Made by a program: the position numbers and the translations under genes. Positions 16,986-25,210 of a stretch of DNA of 64,000 nt are shown here, in pieces. Numbering within the stretch: position 1 is the stretch's first letter; the number at the start of each line of letters is the position of its first letter. Source of the DNA: Variovorax sp. SG517. Its GTDB lineage: Bacteria > Pseudomonadota > Gammaproteobacteria > Burkholderiales > Burkholderiaceae_C. The notes beneath the pieces were generated by a model. The model was not told the origin of the DNA. It saw only the letters and a list, made by a program, of their open reading frames with translations, and searched no databases. The stretch is from contig NZ_JABMJG010000005.1 of assembly GCF_013376045.1 (NCBI RefSeq), positions 504,080-568,079 on the forward strand. Direction: 5' to 3'.

Positions 16986-18194
16986 TCAGCCCTGCCCGCG
17001 GAACCTCAGCGCCGCCTGTCGCACCACCTCCGCCAGCAGCCGTTCCTTGCCCTGTTTCTCGCGCAGCCAGCGCGCGTCGTTGCGGTTCGATTCCACGCTG
17101 GTGCGCAGCTCGCCCAGCGCCTTGGTGGCGTTGAGCGCCTCGCTGTGCCATTCGAGCTGGGTCATGGTCATCAGGATGTGGTCGCGCAGCGGCATGTGCT
17201 GACCGGTGGCCGGGTCGACGTACACCGCGTCGAGGCCGAAGCGGCAGGCCTGGAAGCGGTTGTAGGTGTAGACGAGGTAGTCGTCTTCCGTCGGCTCGAA
17301 GGGCTGCTCCTGCAGGAACCATGCGGCCAGCGACTGCACGTAGCCCGCGAGCGCGGCGGCGCGCTCCACCGTGAGCGGCGTGTCGAACACGCGGATCTCG
17401 ATGGTGCCGAACTCGGGCTTGGGGCGGATGTCCCAGTAGAAGTCTTTCATGCTGCGCACGACGCCGGTGCGGGTCATGCGCTCGAAGTAGGCCTCGAACT
17501 CCTTCCAGCTGGTGGTGAAGGGCGCGCGGCCCGACAGCGGGAAGGCGAACACCGAGTTCAGCCGTGCCGAGTCGAACTGCGTGTCCTGCCCCTGCACGAA
17601 GGGCGAGGACGCCGACAGCGCGATGAAGTGCGGGATGTAGCGCGACATGCGGTGCAGCATCAGAAGCGCCGCGTCGGCATCGGGACAGCCGATATGCACG
17701 TGCTGGCCGAAGATGGTGAACTGCTTGCTCAGGTAGCCGTACAGCTCCGACAGCTCGCGAAAGCGCGGCTTGTCGTAGATGCGCCGCTCGTGCCACTGCT
17801 GGAAGGCATGCGTGCCGCCGCCCACCACCGCGATGTTGAGCTTGTCGGCATTGCGGATAAGCGCCTCGCGGATCGGCGAGAGCTGCGTGATGACGTCCTG
17901 TGCCGAGTGGCAGATGCCGGTCGAGATCTCGATCATGCTCGAGGTCATCTCGGGCACCACGCTGCCGGGCAGCGGGGTCTGGGCCATGAGGCGCAGCATG
18001 TCCTCGGCGTAGGGGGCCAGGTCGTAGTCGTGCGTGTTCACGAGCTGCAGCTCGAGCTCCACGCCGAGCGACAGCGCCTCCGACTTGTTGAAGGGCTCGA
18101 GCTTGACCGCGCGGCTCTCGGGGTCCGCTGGCAGCGGCGCCGAGCGCACGTCGTCGCTGTCCGGGTCGATGGGGGTGGCTGCGGTGGTGCTCAT
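16986..18194 (-). CDS. ybdK: Carboxylate-amine ligase / glutamate-cysteine ligase type 2 (YbdK)
   Basis: A 402-residue member of the GCS2 family. YbdK has weak glutamate-cysteine ligase activity in E. coli; its main role is unsettled. Motifs are LGVELELQLVN near residue 42, PEMTSSMIEISTGI near residue 80, HIGCPDADAALLMLHRMSRYIPHFIALSASSPFVQG (residues about 165-200), and FGTIEIRVFDTPLT. The first 35 residues are acidic and variable. The ATG overlaps the TGA of the antiporter gene (ATGA at 18191-18194), so it is translationally coupled. Confidence 0.93.
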   Translation of the reverse strand: MSTTAATPIDPDSDDVRSAPLPADPESRAVKLEPFNKSEALSLGVELELQLVNTHDYDLAPYAEDMLRLMAQTPLPGSVVPEMTSSMIEISTGICHSAQDVITQLSPIREALIRNADKLNIAVVGGGTHAFQQWHERRIYDKPRFRELSELYGYLSKQFTIFGQHVHIGCPDADAALLMLHRMSRYIPHFIALSASSPFVQGQDTQFDSARLNSVFAFPLSGRAPFTTSWKEFEAYFERMTRTGVVRSMKDFYWDIRPKPEFGTIEIRVFDTPLTVERAAALAGYVQSLAAWFLQEQPFEPTEDDYLVYTYNRFQACRFGLDAVYVDPATGQHMPLRDHILMTMTQLEWHSEALNATKALGELRTSVESNRNDARWLREKQGKERLLAEVVRQAALRFRGQG

Positions 18195-19462
18195 CGCTGC
18201 GTGTCCTCGGTGATGCTGAAGGCCCGTGGCGCCCAGGGCACCGAACTCTCTCCCACCGCGTGGATGGCCAGGGTGGCGAGCACCGCGCCCACCACCTCCA
18301 TCAGCAGGATCGACGGCAGCGCCACCTGGGTGATCATCGTGCCCAGCAGCGGCGAGGCGGTGGCGAAGTTGGAGGCGATGAGCAGCGCGATCGACGACAG
18401 CGGCGACATCGCGCAGCCGACCCAGAAGGCCTGCTTCCAGCTCGCGCCGCTGCCGGGGTTGGCGACCGCCACGCCGGCAATCTTGGTCAGCAGGCGGATG
18501 CCGATGACGGCCAGCACCACGCTGGCCACCGGCAGCGTCCAGTCGGCCTGCGCCGCCACGATGGACACCAGCACGAACATCAGCATGGTCAGCAGCGAGG
18601 AGGCCGTGCCCAGCTGGCGCTGCCAGGCCCAGGGCTTGGGGTTGAGCGTCTTGAGCAGCACGCCGCCGATCAGCGCCGCCAGCGGGGCGGAGCCGCCCAC
18701 GTGCGCGGTGAGCGCCGCACCCGCCGCGATGATCGCCAGCAGCAGGATGGACGTGTTCTCGCTCGACGGGCTCATCACCCGCAGGGCGGAGCGCAGCGCC
18801 AGCGCCATGATCGCGCCCACCACGAAGGACAGGCCCAGCACCACAGCCACCGGATAGAGCTTCTGCAGCATGGTCTGCGGCGCGCGCTCGATCAGCCCCG
18901 CCTGCGCGTAGCCCAGCGCCAGCGCGTAGAAGGTGTTGAGCGTGGCCAGCGTCATCGCGCGCTCGGTCACGGGGCCGGCGGCGCGGGTGTCGATGATCAC
19001 GCGGCTGAGCACCGCCGGCGACGCGACGATGGCCATCAGCGCGATCGGGTTGGCCACCGGCTCGGGCAGGCCCAGCAGCGTGAGCACCCAGTACACGCCG
19101 AAGTAGGTCAGCGTGGCCTCGAGCAGGCTCTGCACCAGCACCATCGGGTTGTGGCGGAACCAGCGCAGCGGCAGCCGCCCGCCCGCCTCGAACAGCACCA
19201 CGGCCGCGCCGAGCTCGAGCAAAAAGAGGCTGATGCCGCGCAGCGGCCAGATCGCGCCCTCGAAGCCGGCGAAGCCGACCACGGCGCCCACCAGCGAGTA
19301 GCCGATCACCTTGGGTAGCCCGAGGTAGCGTTGCACGAGATGGCCGGAGGCCGCCGCGGCCGCCAGCAGCAGCGACCAAAGTACGGTGGGCAGGCCGGCC
19401 GAGGGGCGCACCCACTCGGACCAGAAACCCAGCAGATCGTTGAAGAAGCTCGTCAAATTCAT
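18191..19462 (-). CDS. Cation:proton antiporter (CPA2/Kef type, short)
   Basis: A 423-residue membrane protein with about 12 hydrophobic segments of the Na/H exchanger domain family. GLPKVIGYSLVGAVVGFAG and LFLLELGAAVVLFEAGGRLPL match the early CPA2 helices, and SVVLAVIGIRLLTKIAGVA a later one. It lacks the cytoplasmic TrkA-N/RCK domain of KefB/C, so no nucleotide gating is visible. Linked by ATGA overlaps on both sides to the Gcr-like gene upstream and ybdK downstream, which suggests a joint role, possibly thiol- or stress-linked ion exchange as with Kef and glutathione; that link is inference. Confidence 0.85.
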   Translation of the reverse strand: MNLTSFFNDLLGFWSEWVRPSAGLPTVLWSLLLAAAAASGHLVQRYLGLPKVIGYSLVGAVVGFAGFEGAIWPLRGISLFLLELGAAVVLFEAGGRLPLRWFRHNPMVLVQSLLEATLTYFGVYWVLTLLGLPEPVANPIALMAIVASPAVLSRVIIDTRAAGPVTERAMTLATLNTFYALALGYAQAGLIERAPQTMLQKLYPVAVVLGLSFVVGAIMALALRSALRVMSPSSENTSILLLAIIAAGAALTAHVGGSAPLAALIGGVLLKTLNPKPWAWQRQLGTASSLLTMLMFVLVSIVAAQADWTLPVASVVLAVIGIRLLTKIAGVAVANPGSGASWKQAFWVGCAMSPLSSIALLIASNFATASPLLGTMITQVALPSILLMEVVGAVLATLAIHAVGESSVPWAPRAFSITEDTQR

Positions 19463-21444
19463 CCAGGAAGGAAAAAGCTCACCGGACGGCTGCGCCAGCG
19501 GGCCCAGATCGCGCTGCGGATGCGCGCGCGGTCACCGAGGCTCACGCTGTGCGCGCGCAGCGCCAGGCGGAAAGCGAAGTAGAAACTCACGCTCACATTG
19601 AGCGCGCCAATGACCGGGATCGCCGCCACCGCCCACCACAGCGCAGGCTGCTGCAACACCGACAGGCCGATGGATGCCGCCGCGGCGGCGATCTGTCCGG
19701 CCGACAGTGTCACGTGCCGCACGTCCAGCCCGAGCCCGAAGAAACCCGCGAACGCGGGCAGCAGCCCGAGCATGAGTCCCAGCGAGATGTTGGAGGCGAA
19801 GCCTGAAATGTTGGTGCGCATGAAATCGGCCCAGCGGCGGGCCCGTGCGGCGCCAAGAAAAGCGCCGATGCGGGGGTTGTAACGCATTGCAGAGTCCAGC
19901 CGGTGCAGGACAAAGGCGTTTTCTGTCCATCCGGCGATGATGCTGGCCGAAAACAGCAGGATGCCGGTGATTGCCGCGAAAAGCGCGGTCGGACCGGGCA
20001 GCGACAGCGATTTCAGCGTGGCCGCCGCGTGGGCGGCGTCCAGCAGCGGCCGCTCCAGCGCAAGCTGCGCCAGCAGCGCGATGGCCGCCACTGTCGGAAC
20101 CACCACCAGCACGTTGCCCAGCACCGCCGCCACCTGCGAGCGCACCAGGTTGGCGACTTCGTCGACGAAATCGTCCACCCCCGCATCCGACTTGATGTCG
20201 CGCAGCCGCGCCGCCATGGCCGGCGCCGTCATTGCGGGCTGCTTGGTAGCCAGCGTCAGGTGCAGCAGCTGGATCGCGACGAAGCTGGCCGCGTACATCA
20301 GCCCTGCGCTCAGTCCGCTCCAGAAGGCCGACAGCCCCAGCGCGTAGATGCCGAACTTCAGCAGCACCGTGAGGGCAGTGAAGGCGCCGCCGCCGGCCGC
20401 CTTCTTCACCATCTGCAGGTAGCTGGCGCGGTCGCGGGTGATGTAGTGCTCGCCGGTCTCGGCGCTGCGCTCGGTCACCTTGGCGGCCAGCATCGACGAG
20501 TTGGAGGCGATCAGCGCCCGGATGCTGTTGCGCTCGCCGCCGGCCAGCACCAGCCGGCCCACCAGCCGCGCCACGCTGGGCCCGGGATTGGGCGCCATCA
20601 GGCAGTCGAGCAGCTCGCGGATGCGCAGCACCCGCTCGCGCAGCTGGCGCAGCCGGAACACCAGGCCCACCGAGATGCCGTTGTCCTCCAGGTGCGTGTA
20701 GACCGAGGCGGCACCGGCGCGGCAGGCGTCCAGCCGGTCGCGGAAGGCCACGAAGGCGGCCTGCAGGGCTTCTTCGTCGCGCGGCTCGCCGGGGCGGTCG
20801 AACATCTGCTCGCGCAGCTCGTCCAGGTCGGCCATCAGCGAATGGAAGGGGCGCGTCTCGCCGACCGCGTCGGTGCTCATGCGCAGGCGCAGCTCGGGCG
20901 AGAAGCCCGCGGCCACCACCTGGCTCGCGCAGTAGGTGACGGCGTCCATCACCGTGTGGCGCCAGCGCGGGGCGCCGTCTTCGTCGAGCGCCGCGTCGGC
21001 CAGCAGCGCGCCGATGCGCCCGAGCTGCGCCTCGTCGAGCAGCGCGATCCAGCCCGCGTCGAACACGCCGGGCAGCACCATGCGGAACAGGTCCGATGCA
21101 TCGGTGGTTTCGGGCGTGCCGGGCAGGATCTTGCGGCGCAGCCGCTCGCTCAGCTCGCTCGCGAAGGCGGTGCGCGGGGCGAAGCCGTAGTCGGCCAGCA
21201 ACGTCGTCAGGTCGACCGTCTGCGTGAAGGCGCGCCACCAGGCGCGCAGCCGCTCGCGCAGCTCGGGCCGTGCCTCGATGGCGTCCAGCAGCAGCTGCAC
21301 GCGGCCGATGGCCGCCTGCGGCGAGGCGCGGTCGCCGCGCACCCAGTCGAAGATGTTGATGAGCCAGATGTGGCGCTGCGCCACATCGGCCGCGGGGTCG
21401 AGGCCGGCAAGCAGCCCCTGCAAGTCGCGCGATGCGGCAGCCAT
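19459..21444 (-). CDS. Gcr-type 'site-specific recombinase' family membrane protein
   Basis: A 661-residue protein matching the family named after gonococcal Gcr. The N-terminal 330 residues are soluble and helical (LLAGLDPAADVAQRHIWLIN at residues 11-30). The second half contains about six hydrophobic segments, such as VLGNVLVVVPTVAAIALLAQLAL and ALFAAITGILLFSASIIAGW, then FMRTNISGFASNISLGLMLGLLPAF. I see no tyrosine- or serine-recombinase catalytic signature, so the historical name is doubtful. It begins an operon with the antiporter (ATGA at 19459-19462). The start at 21444 is the first ATG of a conserved-looking N-terminus. Confidence 0.8.
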   Translation of the reverse strand: MAAASRDLQGLLAGLDPAADVAQRHIWLINIFDWVRGDRASPQAAIGRVQLLLDAIEARPELRERLRAWWRAFTQTVDLTTLLADYGFAPRTAFASELSERLRRKILPGTPETTDASDLFRMVLPGVFDAGWIALLDEAQLGRIGALLADAALDEDGAPRWRHTVMDAVTYCASQVVAAGFSPELRLRMSTDAVGETRPFHSLMADLDELREQMFDRPGEPRDEEALQAAFVAFRDRLDACRAGAASVYTHLEDNGISVGLVFRLRQLRERVLRIRELLDCLMAPNPGPSVARLVGRLVLAGGERNSIRALIASNSSMLAAKVTERSAETGEHYITRDRASYLQMVKKAAGGGAFTALTVLLKFGIYALGLSAFWSGLSAGLMYAASFVAIQLLHLTLATKQPAMTAPAMAARLRDIKSDAGVDDFVDEVANLVRSQVAAVLGNVLVVVPTVAAIALLAQLALERPLLDAAHAAATLKSLSLPGPTALFAAITGILLFSASIIAGWTENAFVLHRLDSAMRYNPRIGAFLGAARARRWADFMRTNISGFASNISLGLMLGLLPAFAGFFGLGLDVRHVTLSAGQIAAAAASIGLSVLQQPALWWAVAAIPVIGALNVSVSFYFAFRLALRAHSVSLGDRARIRSAIWARWRSRPVSFFLPG

Positions 21445-21508
21445 GTCGGGGGGCGGGGAGAAAAGGGGAAGGGGCGCGCCGTGCCCAGGGCATCAGCGCA
21501 TCGGGGAA

Positions 21509-21904
21509 TCAGTGCAGGACCCGGGAGACGGGGGCTCCGCCGATGTCGGCCTCCAGCACGAACATCGGAATGGGCACGTCGAAGCGGTCGCCTTCCTCCG
21601 TCACCACGAAGTAGCTGCCGTGCATCGTGCCGCTGGGCGCCTGCAGGCGGCAGCCGCTGGTGTAGCGGAAGGTCTCGCCGGGCGCCAGCAGCGGCTGCTG
21701 GCCGATCACGCCCAGGCCCTTGACCTCCTGCGAATGCCCCGAGGCGTCGTTGATCAGCCAGTGGCGCGCAATCAGCTGGGCCGACACCGGCCCCGTGTTC
21801 GTGATGGTGACCGTGTACGAGAAGGTGTAGATGTTGTCCTTGGCCGAGGACTGATCGGCCAGGTAGCGCGGCTCGACTTGTACGCTGAAAGGGCTGTGTG
21901 ACAT
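21509..21904 (-). CDS. apaG: Co2+/Mg2+ efflux protein ApaG
   Basis: A 131-residue single-domain protein with the ApaG immunoglobulin-like fold. It starts YLADQSSAKDNIYTFSYTVTITNTG (from residue 14) and contains ARHWLINDASGHSQEVKGLGVIGQQPLLAPGE and YTSGCRLQAPSGTMHGSYFVV, the glycine-rich family signature. Members are linked to metal resistance and to Ap4A metabolism, though the biochemical role is unclear. It diverges from rpe; apaG-rpe adjacency is common in betaproteobacteria. It ends 65 bases before the Gcr-like gene and could be read into it. Confidence 0.95.
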   Translation of the reverse strand: MSHSPFSVQVEPRYLADQSSAKDNIYTFSYTVTITNTGPVSAQLIARHWLINDASGHSQEVKGLGVIGQQPLLAPGETFRYTSGCRLQAPSGTMHGSYFVVTEEGDRFDVPIPMFVLEADIGGAPVSRVLH

Positions 21905-21973
21905 GGGGCGGATGGTAACGGAGGCTAACGGAGGCCTTTTGTCGGGCTTGCGCCGGCTGCGAGAATCGGGGCC

Positions 21974-22669
21974 ATGAGCACCCCGTTCCGCATCGCGCCC
22001 TCCATCCTGTCCGCCGACTTCGCGCACCTCGGCAAAGAACTGACCGACGTGATCGCCGCCGGCGCCGACTGGATCCATTTCGACGTGATGGACAACCACT
22101 ACGTACCGAACCTGACCTTCGGCCCGATGATCTGCCAGGCGCTCAAGCCCTACGCCAAGACGGCGGACGGCACGCCGGTGCCGATCGACGTGCACCTCAT
22201 GATCCAGCCGGTCGACGCACTGGCGGCCTCTTTCGCGCAAGCGGGCGCCGACTACATCAGCTTCCACCCCGACGCCTCGCCCCACACGCACCGCAGCATC
22301 CAGGCGATCAAGGCGGCCGGCTGCAAGGCCGGGTTGGTGTTCAACCCCGGGCTGGGCCTGGAGGCGCTGGACTGGGCCATCGACGACATCGATCTCATCC
22401 TGATCATGAGCGTCAACCCCGGTTTCGGCGGCCAGAGCTTCATCGACTCGGCCCTGCGCAAGATCGAGCAGGCGCGCAAGCGCATCGAGCAGAGCGGGCG
22501 CGACATCCGCCTGGAAGTGGACGGCGGCATCAAGGCCGACAACATCGCGCGCGTGGCCTCGGCCGGCGCCGACACCTTCGTGGCCGGCAGCGCGATCTTC
22601 AACGCCAAGGACTACGGCGCCGTGATCTCCGAGATGCGCAAGCAGCTCGCCGGCGTCGTCAGCGCCTGA
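21974..22669 (+). CDS. rpe: Ribulose-phosphate 3-epimerase
   Basis: A 231-residue TIM-barrel enzyme that interconverts ribulose 5-phosphate and xylulose 5-phosphate in the pentose phosphate pathway. Diagnostic motifs are RIAPSILSADFAHLG, IHFDVMDNHYVPNLTFGP, DVHLM, LIMSVNPGFGGQSFI and LEVDGGIKADNI, carrying the metal-binding His and Asp residues. Length is normal. Its 3' end overlaps the convergent small hypothetical gene by 11 bases. Confidence 0.97.
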   Translation: MSTPFRIAPSILSADFAHLGKELTDVIAAGADWIHFDVMDNHYVPNLTFGPMICQALKPYAKTADGTPVPIDVHLMIQPVDALAASFAQAGADYISFHPDASPHTHRSIQAIKAAGCKAGLVFNPGLGLEALDWAIDDIDLILIMSVNPGFGGQSFIDSALRKIEQARKRIEQSGRDIRLEVDGGIKADNIARVASAGADTFVAGSAIFNAKDYGAVISEMRKQLAGVVSA

Positions 22670-22928
22670 GCTTCTCGTTGTAGACGCGGTCGCTCGGCGG
22701 GCCGCGGTCGGTGTCGACCAGGCCGCGCTCCACGTCGTCATGGGCCTTGCGACCCACGTCGGGCGGATGGCCCTCCTGCGTTTGCTGGCTGTCGGACGAC
22801 TGGTCGCGCTCGTGCGGCAGGCGCGGCGACGATTCCCCGCCTTGTTCCACCTTGGTGTTGCCGCCGCCGGCATCCTTCTTCAGCGGATCGGCGGGCTGTG
22901 CCTTGACGGCCTTGCTCTTGCTGTTCAT
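22659..22928 (-). CDS. Small charged, probably disordered protein
   Basis: An 89-residue protein starting MNSKSKAVKAQPADPLKKDAG, rich in Lys, Glu, Asp, Gln and Ser with almost no hydrophobic core, so it is likely unstructured. It resembles small stress-type hypothetical proteins of Burkholderiales but I recognise no domain. AAAGGAGTG a few bases before the ATG gives a good ribosome-binding site. The last codons (VYNEKLRR) overlap the end of rpe on the opposite strand. Confidence 0.6.
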   Translation of the reverse strand: MNSKSKAVKAQPADPLKKDAGGGNTKVEQGGESSPRLPHERDQSSDSQQTQEGHPPDVGRKAHDDVERGLVDTDRGPPSDRVYNEKLRR

Positions 22929-23098
22929 GCATGCACTCCTTTGACGACGATCGAGCCTGCCCCGCCAGCGCCGCCGGCCCGGTAGGACAGGCAATGCAGC
23001 CCCTGTAGGCGGCTCCTCGGCGCGGCTTCCCGGCCGCCGGTGCTATGAAACGAATAGCGCCTTTGCGCGCAGGGAAAGGGCTCCGCAATAATCCCCGG

Positions 23099-24118
23099 AT
23101 GTCTTCCGATCCTTTCGCCGGCGCGGCCACCGACAGCCTGCGCATCCATTCGTTCGCCTCGCTCAACCCCGGTCCCCGGCTGCTCGTGATGGGTGGCGTG
23201 CATGGCGACGAGATCTCCGGCACCCTGGGCATCGAGCGCGTGCTGGGCGAGTTCGAGGCCGGCTCGCTGCGGCTTTTGCGCGGCGAGCTGACCATGGTGC
23301 CGGTGGCCAATCCGCTGGCGCGCAGGCGCCTGCAGCGCGAGGGCGAGCGCAACCTCAACCGCCTGTTCCGCCCGACCGAGTCCCCTGCCGACTACGAAGC
23401 CCGCGTGACCAACGTGCTGGCCCCGATCATCGAGCGCCACGAGGTGCTGCTGGACCTGCACTCCTTCCAGAGCGAGGGCGAGGCCTTCGCGATGATCGGT
23501 CCGCGCGACAACACCGGCACGCTGGAGCCCTTCGCCCGCTCGTACGAGGAAGGCCAACTCGCGCTGCACATCGGCACGCCCATCGTGGTGGAGGGCTGGC
23601 TCGACATCTACGCCGCCGGCATCGCGCAGCGCTCGGGCGGCGCGCCGGCGAGCGAGGCCGAGCTCGACTTCGGCCGCGGCACCAACGAATTCATCCGCAG
23701 CCGCGGCGGCTACGGCGTCACCCTCGAATGCGGCCAGCACCTCGACCCGCAGGCGCCCGAGGTGGCGTGGCGCGCCATCCGCCGCACGCTGGCGCTGCTG
23801 GGCATGGCCGAGCTGCCCGAGGGGCTCTCCGGCGGCCCCGCGCAGCCGCCCAAGCTGCTGCGCCTGGCCAGCGTGACCGACCGCCTGCACGAGGAAGACA
23901 GCTTCGTGCGCGACTGGGCCACCTTCGACGAGGTGCAGCGCGGCGAGCCCATCGGCATGCGCCACGACGGCACGCTGCTGAGCGCGCCCGACGACGGCTT
24001 CATCGTGTTCCCCAACGCGATGGCGCTGCCGGGCGCCGAGTGGTTCTACTTCGCGCGCCCGAGCGAGCGCCAGCTGGGGCCGGTGGCCGGCCCAACCGAC
24101 GCCACCGGCGCGGCCTGA
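23099..24118 (+). CDS. Succinylglutamate desuccinylase/aspartoacylase family protein (M14-like)
   Basis: A 339-residue zinc hydrolase of the AstE/aspartoacylase family. The zinc ligands are visible in GGVHGDEISG (His and Glu, residues about 37-42) and VLLDLHSFQSEGEAF (His near residue 121). NPLARRRLQREGERNLNRLF matches the substrate-binding Asn-Arg segment. The C-terminal beta domain holds GTLLSAPDDGFIVFPN. It probably removes an acyl group from an N-acyl amino acid; the exact substrate is unknown since no arginine-catabolic ast genes are present. The ATG at 23099 was preferred to 23045 because it starts closer to the catalytic domain. Confidence 0.85.
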   Translation: MSSDPFAGAATDSLRIHSFASLNPGPRLLVMGGVHGDEISGTLGIERVLGEFEAGSLRLLRGELTMVPVANPLARRRLQREGERNLNRLFRPTESPADYEARVTNVLAPIIERHEVLLDLHSFQSEGEAFAMIGPRDNTGTLEPFARSYEEGQLALHIGTPIVVEGWLDIYAAGIAQRSGGAPASEAELDFGRGTNEFIRSRGGYGVTLECGQHLDPQAPEVAWRAIRRTLALLGMAELPEGLSGGPAQPPKLLRLASVTDRLHEEDSFVRDWATFDEVQRGEPIGMRHDGTLLSAPDDGFIVFPNAMALPGAEWFYFARPSERQLGPVAGPTDATGAA

Positions 24119-24190
24119 CGGCGCCTGGGGCCGCGTTCCTACATCGCGCGGCGCGGCACGGCGCAAATTCGAGGGTGAAGGAGTGTGCAC

Positions 24191-25189
24191 ATGCCCGTCA
24201 CCAAGAAAGCACCCGCGCCGCGCGTCCTGTGGAAGGGCGCGATCAGCTTCGGCCTCGTCCACATCCCGGTGGCGCTCTACTCGGCCACCACCGACCACGG
24301 CATCGACTTCGACTGGCTCGACAAGAGGACGATGGACCCTGTCGGCTACAAGCGCATCAACAAGAAGACCGGCAAGGAGATCGCGCGCGAGCAGATCGTG
24401 AAGGGCGTCGAGTACGAGAGCGGCGAGTACGTCGTGCTCAGCGACAAGGAGATCGCCGCCGCCTACCCCAAGACCACCCAGACCATCGAGATCGAGAGCT
24501 TCGTGCCGGCCAACGGCATTCCCTTCGTGTACCTGGAGCGCCCCTATTACGTGGCGCCCATCAACCGCGGCGCCAAGGTGTATGCGCTGCTGCGCGAGAC
24601 CCTGCAGCGAAGCGGACGCGTGGGCGTGGCCCGCGTCGTGATCCAGACCAAGCAGCACCTGGCGGCGCTGGTGCCCGTGGGCCCCGGCCTCGTGCTGAAC
24701 CTGCTGCGCTGGGGCGCCGACATCCGCCCCTGGACCGACCTGCCGCTGCCTTCCGAAGACGTGAAGAAGGCCGGCCTGCGCCCGCGCGAGCTCGAGATGG
24801 CGAAGGAACTGGTCGAGGACATGAGCGCCGACTGGGACCCCGACGAATTCCGCGACGAGTTCAAGGACGAGATCCTGCGCCTGGTCGACAGGAAGGTGAA
24901 GGCCGGCCAGACCGAGACCGTGACCCAGCCCGAACCCGAGGAGGGCGAAGAGGCCGCCGAAGGCCGCGGCGCCAAGGTCATCGACCTGACCGAGCTGCTC
25001 AAGCGCAGCCTGCGCAAGGGCAGCGGCGGTGGCAGGCCGAAGGACGAAGATGCCGACGCCGACGAGGATGCCGAGGAAGAGCCTCAGCCCAGGCAGCCCA
25101 GGCAGCCCAGGCGGCCCGCCGCGAAGAAGCGCGGTGCCGCCGCGAAGAAGAGTGCCGGCACCGCGGTCCGTCACCGCCGCGCCGCCTGA
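24191..25189 (+). CDS. ku: Non-homologous end joining protein Ku
   Basis: A 332-residue bacterial Ku, which forms a ring on DNA double-strand ends and recruits LigD. The core (residues about 10-260) begins VLWKGAISFGLVHIPVALYSAT and includes RINKKTGKEIAREQIVKGVEYE and PYYVAPINRGAKVYALLRE. The C-terminal tail from about residue 265 is long and low-complexity: an acidic DEDADADEDAEEE stretch, then basic KKRGAAAKKSA repeats, typical of Ku tails that aid DNA threading and LigD contact. GAAGGAG seven bases before 24191 fixes the start; a GTG at 24185 is less likely. ligD follows after 21 bases. Confidence 0.97.
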   Translation: MPVTKKAPAPRVLWKGAISFGLVHIPVALYSATTDHGIDFDWLDKRTMDPVGYKRINKKTGKEIAREQIVKGVEYESGEYVVLSDKEIAAAYPKTTQTIEIESFVPANGIPFVYLERPYYVAPINRGAKVYALLRETLQRSGRVGVARVVIQTKQHLAALVPVGPGLVLNLLRWGADIRPWTDLPLPSEDVKKAGLRPRELEMAKELVEDMSADWDPDEFRDEFKDEILRLVDRKVKAGQTETVTQPEPEEGEEAAEGRGAKVIDLTELLKRSLRKGSGGGRPKDEDADADEDAEEEPQPRQPRQPRRPAAKKRGAAAKKSAGTAVRHRRAA

Positions 25190-25210
25190 GCCCGCGCTGG
25201 ACCGGACACC

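Noticed and set aside
19459..21444. Reading the Gcr-like gene as a phage or integron integrase
   Set aside because: No tyrosine or serine recombinase signature, multiple membrane helices, and no attachment sites or phage genes around it.
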